Assembly (NCBI GenBank): GCA_025201365.1 | Contig: JAIXMF010000008.1 | Span: 124,001-188,000, forward strand | DNA length: 64,000 bases | DNA from: Syncephalis plumigaleata | Lineage: Eukaryota; Zoopagomycota; Zoopagomycetes; Zoopagales; Piptocephalidaceae | Direction of reading: 5' to 3' | Shown: positions 1 to 8,964 of the stretch, piece after piece | Numbering within the stretch: position 1 is the first letter of the stretch | Layout of the letters: every line of letters starts with the position of its first letter | Position numbers and translations under genes: made by a program | The notes under the pieces: generated by a model | Database searches by the model: none | What the model saw: the letters and a program-made list of their open reading frames with translations, nothing else | What the model was told of the DNA's origin: nothing

Positions 1-1920
1 TCGATTCAGCAAGGATATTGAAACTATCGATCTCGAGGTTGCTATATGTATCGCGTTCTTCCTCGTTGCATGCGTCGAGGCACTTGGTACGGTAGTGGCC
101 ATTTCCTACGTGACACCCAAATTCTTATTTGCAAGTGTATTCATCGGTAAGTACATGTCGATTATTCCGACAGTGGCAGATCGGTTAACTCCTTACTATT
201 TATAATAGCGGCGGCATATGTTGTTATTTCATTGCTATTTGTCAAGACGTCGCGTGAACTTAAACGAATTGAATCCGTATCCAAATCACCATTATTCACG
301 CTATTTGGCGAGGCACTCAAGTAAGTTGTCATTAGTCGACCGATGCCAAGTATAACTGAGCGATACTAACTGGCTGCGCATAGTGGTGTGGGCACTATTC
401 GTGCATTTGGTATGGAGAGTCGATTTATGCGCACTAACCTGGAACGTATCGACGATATGAATCGACCCTACTACCTTATCTGGGGTGTCAATCGTTGGCT
501 AGCATGGCGTACAGATTTCTTTGGTGCTGTTGTGTCATTCTCGGCTGCCATGTTTATTGTATTCGCTTCGGACTCGATTGATGCCGGTCTCGCGGTTTCT
601 CCCTTAGTTTCGCACTTAACTTTGTGGAGATTATCATGGTAAGCGTGCAATATACCGCTATAGTCCGTACATGATAGCTAATGTGCTAAACTTTAAACTT
701 TACCACAGTGGCTTATTCGTATGTACGGTTATGTCGAGATGAATATGAATAGTATCGAACGTGTCAAGGAATACTTTGACATTGAACAGGAGGCACCGGC
801 TATCATCGAGGATAATCGAGTCGATGAGAATGTAAGCATGACTTGCTGTGTCATAAGATTATGCTCTATTGTTTATTAATCATGCTGTCATGTATACATC
901 ATGTAGTGGCCAGAGAATGGTGAGGTTAGAGTGGAGAGCTTGATGCTACGATACACGCAGGAGCATGATCCGGTAGTTCAGGATCTCTCCTTTGTCGTTC
1001 GACCCGGTGAACGTGTCGGTATTGTTGGTAGAACAGGCAAGTGAATACGCTTTACATTAATTAACATGGTAGCATGATGATTAATATTCGTTTATTGTAC
1101 ATTTACATTATCGTTTAGGTGCTGGCAAATCAACCTTGGCCATTTCTCTATTCCGATTTGTTGAGGCATCATCTGGTCGGATTATTATCGACGGCGTTGA
1201 TATCAGCAAGATTGGTTTATACGATCTACGCTCGCATCTCACCATCATTCCGCAAGATCCCGTCTTGTTCAACGGTACTATTCGTAGCAACATCGATCCA
1301 TTCGATATGTACGACGATGAAGCAATCTGGAATGCACTACGTAGAAGTCACTTGATCGACGGTAGCGATAACCGACCCCTGGTCTTGAATCGCTTGATGC
1401 ACCTGTATCCGAGAATGGATCCAATTTCAGTCAAGGACAACGACAATTGCTAGCCATGGCGCGTGCTTTACTACGCAATAACAAGGTAAGACGATTCATT
1501 CGGCGCTTTTATTGTAACAACACCAAATGACTAATATCCATACTCTAGCTTATCATTATGGACGAGGCAACTGCATCAGTTGATTTCGACACTGATGCCA
1601 AGATTCAACAAACTATTCGACAAGAATTCTCGCAAGCAACGCTACTTTGTATAGCACATCGTTTGCGTACCATTATCGATTATGATAAAGTACTTGTTAT
1701 GGGTGAGTATACGCGCTATTGCACTAATAAAGATGTAGGCAATACTAATCAGGTATCATTAGATGCGGGCAAACTAGTGGAATATGACTCGCCCTACACG
1801 CTGATACAACAGCCAGATAGTTTGTTCCGACTATTGTGCGAACGGTCTGGCGAGTTTGAAACGTTACTTGAACTTGCCAGTGCCACGAAAGGTGTGGGCA
1901 GCTCACAAAGCACGCTCTAA
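1..1920 (+). CDS. ABCC-family (MRP-like) ABC transporter, C-terminal half, 5' end outside window
   Basis: Encodes the second membrane domain and second nucleotide-binding domain of a full ABCC transporter, a family that exports organic anions and glutathione conjugates. Exons read as 2-146, 209-320, 384-638, 709-831, 907-1036, 1119-1485, 1549-1702 and 1763-1920. Visible motifs are Walker [10 protein letters not shown] split across the 1037-1118 intron, signature FSQGQRQ, Walker [13 protein letters not shown] and the H-loop AHRLRT. The 1037-1118 intron has a GC donor. Two one-base frame slips occur, near 592 and near 1380. Each is restored by making a G run one base longer, so sequencing error is more likely than decay. 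The gene is a paralogue of the reverse-strand transporter at 29652-35079. The family is certain; the substrate cannot be read from the sequence. Confidence 0.9.
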
Positions 1921-2355
1921 TCATGCATCATTGTTCATGTTTACGCTATTTGTAATAAATCTATATTACAATGAATATCATTCCTATTACATAAATAGTG
2001 CTAATCTAGTATAAATGATACGAGTAATTGTGGCACACGTATAGCAATCACCGAAATAGAACTCAATTAATGGACAATATAAACGTGAGATATGGACTAA
2101 ACAAGTAATCATGACTTGTCATACCACATGGCAAGCTATCAATATAATGTTTCAAGATTTCTATAAAAGTAATAAAAACGTTGTTTCGATATAATAGTAC
2201 CAATATGTTACTATAAAACAAAATACTCTGTGCCTATAAATGTAGCGATGATGAGCTGATTCTTCCTGGGGTTCTTTACCCTTTTTTCCCTCCACATTCA
2301 TAAATCCAAATCTATAGACTTGCCGAACAATAACAACAATATTAGACTGCATAAA
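1921..2355. other. Intergenic, ABCC 3' flank and kinase-like gene 5' flank
   Basis: AT-rich sequence with AATAAA-like motifs soon after the ABCC stop codon. No coding or RNA gene is visible. Confidence 0.5.
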
Positions 2356-3646
2356 ATGCCTCGACCATTATCCCTATCAATAATTACTCGTCTTTTACTC
2401 GTGATGCCCACCTGTTTCATGGTAGCTACGCTTCGAATGGGTTGTCGATGGTAAATAGCGCACGATGTATGTAATAATACTACGTGCTAACGTGTATGTG
2501 TATATACAGGTGAACAGAATCCTACCTCATTGGGTAGGCAATATGTGGATGCAAACAAAGCACACTTAGGATTAGAGAAGGTGGACTGGCGTGGTGGTGG
2601 CACCAATGAATTTAGCTTTGCCGATGTGGTTATTAATAAGCAGGATGCATTTTTGAAATGCGTTGATGATGATGCCGAAGATGATGCATTCGTTGTAAGT
2701 ATGCTCACACATAAATATAAACATAAGCGATAAGCACATCACACTTATACTTACTATACTTACTATGCTTTAGGCACTTCAAAATGCCCAGTCAACCAAT
2801 AGCGGTCAAACATTGGGTCGTGATAAAGTTGTACGTGCCATAAAGCGTTTCTCCGTTGCCGGCGAATTCTATTGCTACATCTATAGCGTGGCATATGGCG
2901 TTACTTTGAGCGAGTACATTAAAAATATGAATTATTTACATACTATCATCACACTTGCTAAGGTGGTGCCTCAAGTACTTGAAGGTAAAGCGATATAGCG
3001 CACTATTCATATCGTTGGCTCATCTATTTGTTATTGTATAGGATTATCCTACCTGCATAGTATTGGTATTTTGCATGGTGATCTGAAGAATAAAAGTAGG
3101 TCATTCGTAGTGTGTTATTCTACGCAATACTAACATTATCATTTAGATATCATGGTTTACGAGGATAGGGCCTCGAATCCAACGCGTGATATAGTCCAAG
3201 CCAAGCTAAAGGTCACGTTGATTGATTTCGATCTATCCGAGCTATTCACTAGGGAGCAAAACATACCTATTGCTCCGAGATACAAGGCATTGACTAATTC
3301 CAGGAATGCTATATGTCGCGTTGACAATGAAGAAATATTAGATGTCTTCAAAGCAATGGTCTACTATAAAGAATATGTTGAGAAGGGCTACAAGAAAGAA
3401 GAGCAAATCCACGCGTTTGTCAATGGAATGACACCCAAGATTAAAGCGCATACGCCATCTGCGAATCAAAATGAAGTTGCCGCTGCTCTAAATTCATTAA
3501 CCTATCTACTGAAAGCGGCACACACGCTAACCTACGATCTTTATCAATGCGATGCAGCTATACGTGCATCCAAGGGATTAATGCCTACCAAGTTGATACC
3601 TCAACACATCGTCGATTACTACAACAAAAATAGGTCTATTCTATAG
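2356..3646 (+). CDS. Secreted protein kinase-like protein with HGD/DFD catalytic motifs
   Basis: Exons: first exon from ATG 2356, then about 2510-2694, 2774-2984, 3042-3095 and 3147-3646. The N-terminus is hydrophobic and looks like a signal peptide (SIITRLLLVMPTCFMV). The body is a short kinase fold. It has a possible beta-3 lysine in FLKC, a catalytic loop HGDLKNKNIMVY with Asp and Asn in the usual HRDxxxxN spacing, and IDFDLS where kinases have DFG. The helical C-lobe follows. The exon 1-2 junction is uncertain: the strongest donor (2451) does not keep frame with the acceptor at 2510, while a weaker donor near 2441 does. A diverged relative on the reverse strand at 16190-17274 shares the gene layout but not the catalytic residues. 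Whether this protein phosphorylates anything is unknown. Confidence 0.65.
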
Positions 3647-4651
3647 TTGAATCACTTTATGCCTAATAATATGTCTTTTTTCTTTTTTCTTTAATCAATC
3701 AATAAATAGTATAACTAGGACTCCCCTTGCACTGATAATGTATCTGCCAAATAATAATAATAATTGTACACCTAGCTTATTTTAATGCATAGGTGTCTAG
3801 TGTATTCTGTATTCTGACTACTTGAATTAACATATGATGTTTAAGCATTTGCAAAGCAACATCTACAACCAGTGAAATGCTACTACGGTTGACTACGTTA
3901 CGTACTTTGATAGATGCGCTACAATATAGGATATAGTCAATAGATATAATGTTTTATTTAGAATGCTAATAAAGTATCATATTTATAAGCATACGATGTT
4001 CAATGTATAACATTAAGATACTGTATACACAGCCATATAATGAACACGATTAATAGGGGTTATAAGGTGAATGTACTATAGAGAGAGTTAATTACGTACA
4101 CAGACACTAATGTTATATATTGACTTCAATAATAATAAAGGCAAGATTATTTATTGATAAAGAACAAATGTTAATGACCAACAGTGTCAATCGGTTGGAG
4201 GAACCCTGTTGTAGCCGTAATAATCATAGAGCAATACGTGAACTGTTTAATAATCACGTACTCTTTTTACAAATGTGTTCTATTACCTGAATAATGACAA
4301 TTGTGTATCCATAGTAATGAGCGCCAAACTAAAGCAATGTATGTATAACATCGTATGACTGTAGTAATATAAATAAATAAATAAAATCGAAAAGGAGTTG
4401 AATATATCATATAATCAATGTCAAAGTAATAATCGTACTAGATGTAGTATTTGCTCGCTAATCGTTGGGTTAGTCGTCATCTTGGTATGACTAAGGCTTA
4501 TCGTGTCAAGGATTACGTCTATCTGTCTATCTATCTGTCTGTCCATTTAGGGATGGATGAAGACATGATGATCGTGTAACGATAACCATTCTTAATGAAT
4601 GTTCCCCTTTAGGATAGTTGACTACGCAACAGCGTATGCTAAAAATAAAAG
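3647..4651. other. Gene-free AT-rich interval before the DIRS element
   Basis: About 1 kb of AT-rich DNA with several AATAAA/AATAATAA runs and a short GTCTATCT-type tetranucleotide patch near 4519-4543. No coding region or RNA gene is visible. The DIRS element starts at about 4652. Confidence 0.5.
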
Positions 4652-4837
4652 TTTTCTGTCGATATATAAATATATCTCAGAAAATCACTGGAGTCCATCA
4701 GACTCCAATAACATTGAGCCTATAAATGCTGTAATCATTTTCTTTTATTATTTAATCGAAAAAATAAAATTTTAAAATCTTTTCTCCTATAAATAGGAGC
4801 TACATCTGTCATGTATATGTTGGTTCCTTGATCATTT
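4652..4837 (+). repeat. Left inverted terminal repeat of the DIRS element
   Basis: From 4703 to 4837 it is the reverse complement of 8713-8847. The outermost part (4652-4702) differs from the right end and carries a small hairpin, GGAGTC...GACTCC. The reverse complement of this outer part is found again inside the element at 8558-8637. Confidence 0.85.
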
Positions 4838-4931
4838 TCTTTTCGTTTACAGGTCAAAACCAGAAACGAGTGCTCCAAAGTATACATTATTATTGATATA
4901 TACTCGTTATTTCTCTCTATTCATCGCAAGC

Positions 4932-5693
4932 ATGGAACATTACGAACTACACGACTTACCTATTCGCCCAACGTACGATTGGATTCCGAGTGACCGACTA
5001 TACGAGCTCGTTGAGTCTCTTCGTCAGAGAAGTTTGTTCACGCAAACTCTACCGGAGGATAGCAGAAAGCGTATACTCGAACGCTATCCTGCAAGAGAAG
5101 ACGTTTCCTACAAGCCACCACATACCCTGGAGCCTGCGCAGAAGCAGTTTTCCGCAGCCCAACGAGCGGAAGACGGCAATTATCGCAACGCCCAGTACGC
5201 AGCTTCAGCGGTATTCAGGCCGTTAGATGTTTTAGCTCACACTCTAACATCTATAATACCCACAAATGACATCGGTCGGGTAATGAACATGATCAACGAT
5301 ATACGCACATTACAGCTGAATCTTTGTGGAACTCTTAATCACGCCCGAAATAATCTGGCGACACGTGCGGTAAACCCCTCGTTTAAAGCGCCGATCGAGC
5401 ACGAGGCAGAGTACACCATGAGCCCGACAAAATTTATGGAATCCATACAATTACAATCAGCGGAGAGAAAGGCAGTCGCGGATGCCAAACCTCGCAAATT
5501 GACTCACAAGTCAAATTTTTTTCGTGCAGGCCCGCCACAGGCAGATGGCGGGTCACAACATTTTCAACGGCAACACAACAACCAGAATCGGGGCAGGAGA
5601 GGCAACCACCACGGTTACAACAACCGCCGAGGGCCAAATCACGCCGGCAACAACAACAACAACAACGGCCCTCACCCACAGAACAACCAGTAG
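4932..5693 (+). CDS. DIRS ORF1, gag-like protein
   Basis: About 253 residues from ATG 4932, the second in-frame Met. The N-terminal half is ordinary globular sequence. The C-terminus is basic and very rich in Asn, Gly, Arg and Gln, consistent with nucleic-acid binding by a Gag-like protein. The position, first in the element and just inside the left repeat, matches ORF1 of DIRS elements. No zinc knuckle is seen. The function is inferred from position and composition. Confidence 0.65.
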   Translation: MEHYELHDLPIRPTYDWIPSDRLYELVESLRQRSLFTQTLPEDSRKRILERYPAREDVSYKPPHTLEPAQKQFSAAQRAEDGNYRNAQYAASAVFRPLDVLAHTLTSIIPTNDIGRVMNMINDIRTLQLNLCGTLNHARNNLATRAVNPSFKAPIEHEAEYTMSPTKFMESIQLQSAERKAVADAKPRKLTHKSNFFRAGPPQADGGSQHFQRQHNNQNRGRRGNHHGYNNRRGPNHAGNNNNNNGPHPQNNQ

Positions 5694-8493
5694 GCGGCCG
5701 CCTACACAAGTTTTATGTGGCGTGGACGCGTTTAACCGACAGCAAGTGGGTGCACTCGGTTGTACGCGACGGTTTCCGCATACACTTCACCAAACCACCT
5801 CCCCTCACTACTCGATCCTTCCCTACCGTACCCTTTTCAGCCGAACAACGTCACCTCCTCAGACAGGAAATCAGCAGTCTGTTGCTGAAGCGAGCCATCG
5901 AACCAGCCCCTTCGACACCCGGTTTCTGCAGCAGAATGTTCGTCATTCCGAAGAAGACGGGCGATTTCAGACCAGTGTTCAATCTGAAAGCCTTGAATTC
6001 TTTCATCGCTCCACCCAAGTTCAAAATGGAAACGATTCAGCAGGTGACATCATTAATTCGCCAAGGGGACTATCTCACATCAATCGACATCTCAGACGCC
6101 TTCCTTCACATCCTCATTCACAAAATGTCACGTCAATACCTCCGATTTCAATGGGAAGGACAGACATTCCAGTTCCGAACAACACCATTTGGACTGTCAG
6201 TAGTCCCATGGATTTTCACTCGATTAACCAAACCAGTCCTCAAATGGATACGACAACATCAAATTCGTGTATCAGCATATCTAGACGACTGGATTATAAT
6301 ATCCAAGTCACAGGAGGAAGCGGACAACAACACGAGGTTCGTTCTCGATCTGTTGAAGTCTCTAGGTTGGATTGTGAAACTGGCGAAGTCACACCTTACC
6401 CCTACGCAAAAGCTCGATCACCTGGGCTACCAAATCGAGACAGACACGATGACGATTCGCCTCCCCTCCAAGAAATTACGCAGTTTACGCAAGTCGATCG
6501 AATCGGTGCTCACCAAAACGTCGCATACACCACGCTTGATTCACAGTCTCACCATGCGGATCAAAGCAGCCACGCTAGCAATCTTCCCGGCAAATCTATA
6601 CACCCAAGCGCTCATGTTCTTCAAGAACAGTCATGTCACCAGCAAAGCAGCATGGGATCAGCCGCAATTGTTACCGCAGGATTGCACGCAGGAACTGATG
6701 TGGTGGAAAGACAACCTCAGCAAATGGAACGGTCGGTCCCTCATCACGACAGCTCCAACACACACCATACACGTGGACGCCAGCGATATGGGATGGGGCG
6801 GCGTGTACCGGAACAAAACGGTACAAGGCTTATGGCCGCACAACGAAGCCGATCAGTCAATCAACTGGCGCGAGCTCAAAGCAATACAGTTGACGCTGAA
6901 GGCGTTCCCCACCTTACACCACTGCACGATCAAGATTCGAACAGACAACACAACAGCCATGGCGTACATCAACAAGCAAGGCGGCACTCGATCCCGTCAG
7001 CTCAGCCAACTCGCCACATCGATATGGCAAATGTGTTTACGCCGCGAACTGAGAATCCAAGCCCAACACATACCGGGAGTGGAGAACGTGCAAGCCGATT
7101 ACGCGTCACGTCACTTTTACCGCAAGAATTTGTGGCAAATCAAGCCGCAAATATTCAACTCAATACAGCGCCAATGGGGCAAACACGACGTCGATCTATT
7201 TGCGGACAGGACGTCCAACTTACTACCCCGATATGTATCATGGAAGCTGGATCCGGAAGCAATAGAGACGGATGCGCTATCGATATCGTGGACACAGTTC
7301 CAGAATCCGTACCTCAATCCCCCGTGGAATCTAATACAACGCTGCCTACAGAAGATCCAGCGCGAGCAGATCCAACAAGCAACCATTGTCACTCCGCTCT
7401 GGCCGTCAGCGATATGGTATCCCATGCTACAGGATCTAGCTTGCCAGCCACCAATGATACTCAACCCTCACATCACAACTCGCCTAACTACTCCTTTCGC
7501 CATTTACCCGTGGACAAATCCCAATTGGAAGCTAGCCGTGTGGAAGGTCAAAAGCGCAAATTTGCAGCTCTAGGTTTTTCGGAACACGCTATCAATGACC
7601 TAATGAGATCAGACACGACAACAAACGGCAAGCGTATTCCATACAGACGCGCTCAACTTTTGTTCATTAAATGGGCCTTCGACCGCAATGTCAACATCAC
7701 TCAGTTCTCAGCAGTCGATCTGGCCAATTTTCTAGCAGAGGCCAAAGCACAAGGATACAAACCAAACACTATTGCTCTTTACCGCGCGGCAGTTACTCAC
7801 TTACACGAAGCACCTGACACCATCAAGCACGATCACCATCTCACTCAACTAATACGCAATTACAAACGCTCATCAACACCGCGTGCATTTCAGCGAGCTA
7901 CAGTGGATCTCACACCTACACTAAACGCAATTCGCCTTCCCAATGACACCCTCTCCCTACACAAACTCAACATCAAAACGGCCTTCCTATTATCCATGGC
8001 CGCCTTTCTTCGCCCCTCAGATCTCAACAGAATCGACTTGACCCAATGTAAGATTCAACACAATCTACTCCACCTAGTAATCGTGTCACCGAAAGAAACA
8101 CGCGAAGATACGCCCATTCTCAAGCCGATCACGATTCATCCCAACGAAAATTCAACAATGCTATGCCCAGTACAAGCATTCATAGCGTTACGAGATCACC
8201 CCGAGGCTGTCAACAGACCTGCCAACAGCCTATTCACAAACACTGTCATGGCCAGCAAGAGACTGCATGACAACACCATTTCATCATGGTTGAGGAGGCT
8301 GATAAAGCTTTCAACAGACATCACACCTGTCCCATCTATTCGTTCCCTGGCTTCCGATCTCGCTCTACAACGAGGAGCCACTATGGAAGACGTCATCACT
8401 ATCGGTAACTGGTCATCTTACCAAGTGTTTGACAATCACTACCGACGACAACGAATGGTAACATCCAACATTACCCATTTAGTCTTGCAATAG
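5524..8493 (+). CDS. DIRS tyrosine recombinase frame (recombinase domain about 7480-8493)
   Basis: This frame is open for 989 codons. The recognisable recombinase is the C-terminal third. An N-terminal core-binding-like region (RRAQLLFIKWAF, LANFLAEAKAQGY) is followed by a catalytic domain with AAFLRPSDL (first Arg box), SIRSLASDLALQRG, and a final GNWSSYQVFDNHYRR box holding the presumed nucleophile Tyr. The enzyme would integrate circular element DNA by site-specific recombination. The upstream two-thirds overlaps ORF1 and the whole RT/RNase H frame and is rich in Thr, Ser, His and Gln. Whether that part is translated is unknown. Confidence 0.8.
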   Translation: MQARHRQMAGHNIFNGNTTTRIGAGEATTTVTTTAEGQITPATTTTTTALTHRTTSRRPPTQVLCGVDAFNRQQVGALGCTRRFPHTLHQTTSPHYSILPYRTLFSRTTSPPQTGNQQSVAEASHRTSPFDTRFLQQNVRHSEEDGRFQTSVQSESLEFFHRSTQVQNGNDSAGDIINSPRGLSHINRHLRRLPSHPHSQNVTSIPPISMGRTDIPVPNNTIWTVSSPMDFHSINQTSPQMDTTTSNSCISISRRLDYNIQVTGGSGQQHEVRSRSVEVSRLDCETGEVTPYPYAKARSPGLPNRDRHDDDSPPLQEITQFTQVDRIGAHQNVAYTTLDSQSHHADQSSHASNLPGKSIHPSAHVLQEQSCHQQSSMGSAAIVTAGLHAGTDVVERQPQQMERSVPHHDSSNTHHTRGRQRYGMGRRVPEQNGTRLMAAQRSRSVNQLARAQSNTVDAEGVPHLTPLHDQDSNRQHNSHGVHQQARRHSIPSAQPTRHIDMANVFTPRTENPSPTHTGSGERASRLRVTSLLPQEFVANQAANIQLNTAPMGQTRRRSICGQDVQLTTPICIMEAGSGSNRDGCAIDIVDTVPESVPQSPVESNTTLPTEDPARADPTSNHCHSALAVSDMVSHATGSSLPATNDTQPSHHNSPNYSFRHLPVDKSQLEASRVEGQKRKFAALGFSEHAINDLMRSDTTTNGKRIPYRRAQLLFIKWAFDRNVNITQFSAVDLANFLAEAKAQGYKPNTIALYRAAVTHLHEAPDTIKHDHHLTQLIRNYKRSSTPRAFQRATVDLTPTLNAIRLPNDTLSLHKLNIKTAFLLSMAAFLRPSDLNRIDLTQCKIQHNLLHLVIVSPKETREDTPILKPITIHPNENSTMLCPVQAFIALRDHPEAVNRPANSLFTNTVMASKRLHDNTISSWLRRLIKLSTDITPVPSIRSLASDLALQRGATMEDVITIGNWSSYQVFDNHYRRQRMVTSNITHLVLQ
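5717..7573 (+). CDS. DIRS reverse transcriptase / RNase H
   Basis: A frame of about 618 codons. It shows reverse transcriptase signatures in order: FVIPKKTGDFRPVFNLKALN, then DISDAFLHI, then TPFGL, then the catalytic box SAYLDDWIII. These are followed by an RNase H segment beginning IHVDASDMGWGG. There is no clear ATG at its upstream edge and it follows directly on ORF1, so how it is entered is not evident. It is overlapped throughout by the second open frame that ends in the recombinase. Confidence 0.88.
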   Translation: MAWTRLTDSKWVHSVVRDGFRIHFTKPPPLTTRSFPTVPFSAEQRHLLRQEISSLLLKRAIEPAPSTPGFCSRMFVIPKKTGDFRPVFNLKALNSFIAPPKFKMETIQQVTSLIRQGDYLTSIDISDAFLHILIHKMSRQYLRFQWEGQTFQFRTTPFGLSVVPWIFTRLTKPVLKWIRQHQIRVSAYLDDWIIISKSQEEADNNTRFVLDLLKSLGWIVKLAKSHLTPTQKLDHLGYQIETDTMTIRLPSKKLRSLRKSIESVLTKTSHTPRLIHSLTMRIKAATLAIFPANLYTQALMFFKNSHVTSKAAWDQPQLLPQDCTQELMWWKDNLSKWNGRSLITTAPTHTIHVDASDMGWGGVYRNKTVQGLWPHNEADQSINWRELKAIQLTLKAFPTLHHCTIKIRTDNTTAMAYINKQGGTRSRQLSQLATSIWQMCLRRELRIQAQHIPGVENVQADYASRHFYRKNLWQIKPQIFNSIQRQWGKHDVDLFADRTSNLLPRYVSWKLDPEAIETDALSISWTQFQNPYLNPPWNLIQRCLQKIQREQIQQATIVTPLWPSAIWYPMLQDLACQPPMILNPHITTRLTTPFAIYPWTNPNWKLAVWKVKSANLQL

Positions 8494-8557
8494 CTTTTTC
8501 TATCTTCCATCTGTCATTTATATATTTATTACATTTGTCGCACTATACGCTGGAAAT

Positions 8558-8678
8558 CAGCATTTATAGGCTCAATGTTATTGGAGTCTGATGGACTCCA
8601 GTGATTTTCTGAGATATATTTATATATCGACAGAAAATTGTTATGTAGTCCGGAGGACTACAATAACATTGAGCCTAT
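8558..8678. repeat. Internal complementary region (ICR) of the DIRS element
   Basis: The first part (8558-8637) is the reverse complement of the left outer end, and the second part (about 8636-8678) is the reverse complement of the right outer end. Together they represent the joined termini of the circular intermediate, which is the hallmark of DIRS elements. The two parts meet at a short TT/AATT core. Confidence 0.88.
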
Positions 8679-8712
8679 GAACTTTCCCTCCCACCCTCCA
8701 TTTTCTGTTACG

Positions 8713-8869
8713 AAATGATCAAGGAACCAACATATACATGACAGATGTAGCTCCTATTTATAGGAGAAAAGATTTTAAAATTTTATTTTTTCGATTAAAT
8801 AATAAAAGAAAATGATTACAGCATTTATAGGCTCAATGTTATTGTAGTCCTCCGGACTACATAACAATT
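8713..8869 (-). repeat. Right inverted terminal repeat of the DIRS element
   Basis: Reverse complement of the left repeat over about 135 bp. Its own outer end (8848-8869) carries the hairpin GTAGTCC...GGACTAC, whose complement lies in the ICR at 8645-8661. The element ends near ATAACAATT. Confidence 0.85.
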
Positions 8870-8964
8870 ATCACTCCTTCTCTTGATGTTATCGTTCACT
8901 TGTGTTTATTAATATTGTAGTGTAGCTATCTCTACGAAATACTATAGCGAGAGAACAAGTGAGA

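Larger units (their letters stand above)
4652..8869 (+). mobile_element. DIRS-family tyrosine-recombinase retrotransposon, looks whole
   Basis: A retroelement of about 4.2 kb with the full DIRS plan: a gag-like frame, a reverse transcriptase/RNase H frame, a tyrosine recombinase frame, inverted terminal repeats, and an internal complementary region that matches both outer ends. It lies between the kinase-like gene and PDAT. No target-site duplication is visible at the flanks, as expected for integration by a tyrosine recombinase. No breaks are apparent. The internal complementary region matches the termini exactly or nearly so over the stretches compared, which suggests a young copy. DIRS elements are known from Mucoromycota and other early fungi, so it is ordinary for the group but unusually complete here. 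Confidence 0.9.

Noticed and set aside
1037-1118. Reading through the ABCC GC-donor segment as coding
   Set aside because: It contains stop codons, and removing it restores the Walker A sequence exactly.
1701-1762. In-frame reading through 1703-1762 in the last ABCC exons
   Set aside because: The segment has a GTGAGT donor, a CTAAT branch-like motif and an AG acceptor. Splicing gives the family-conserved [12 protein letters not shown].
5717-7573. LTR retrotransposon (Ty1/Ty3-type)
   Set aside because: There is no aspartic protease or DDE integrase and there are no direct LTRs. The inverted ends, the internal complementary region and the tyrosine recombinase identify DIRS instead.
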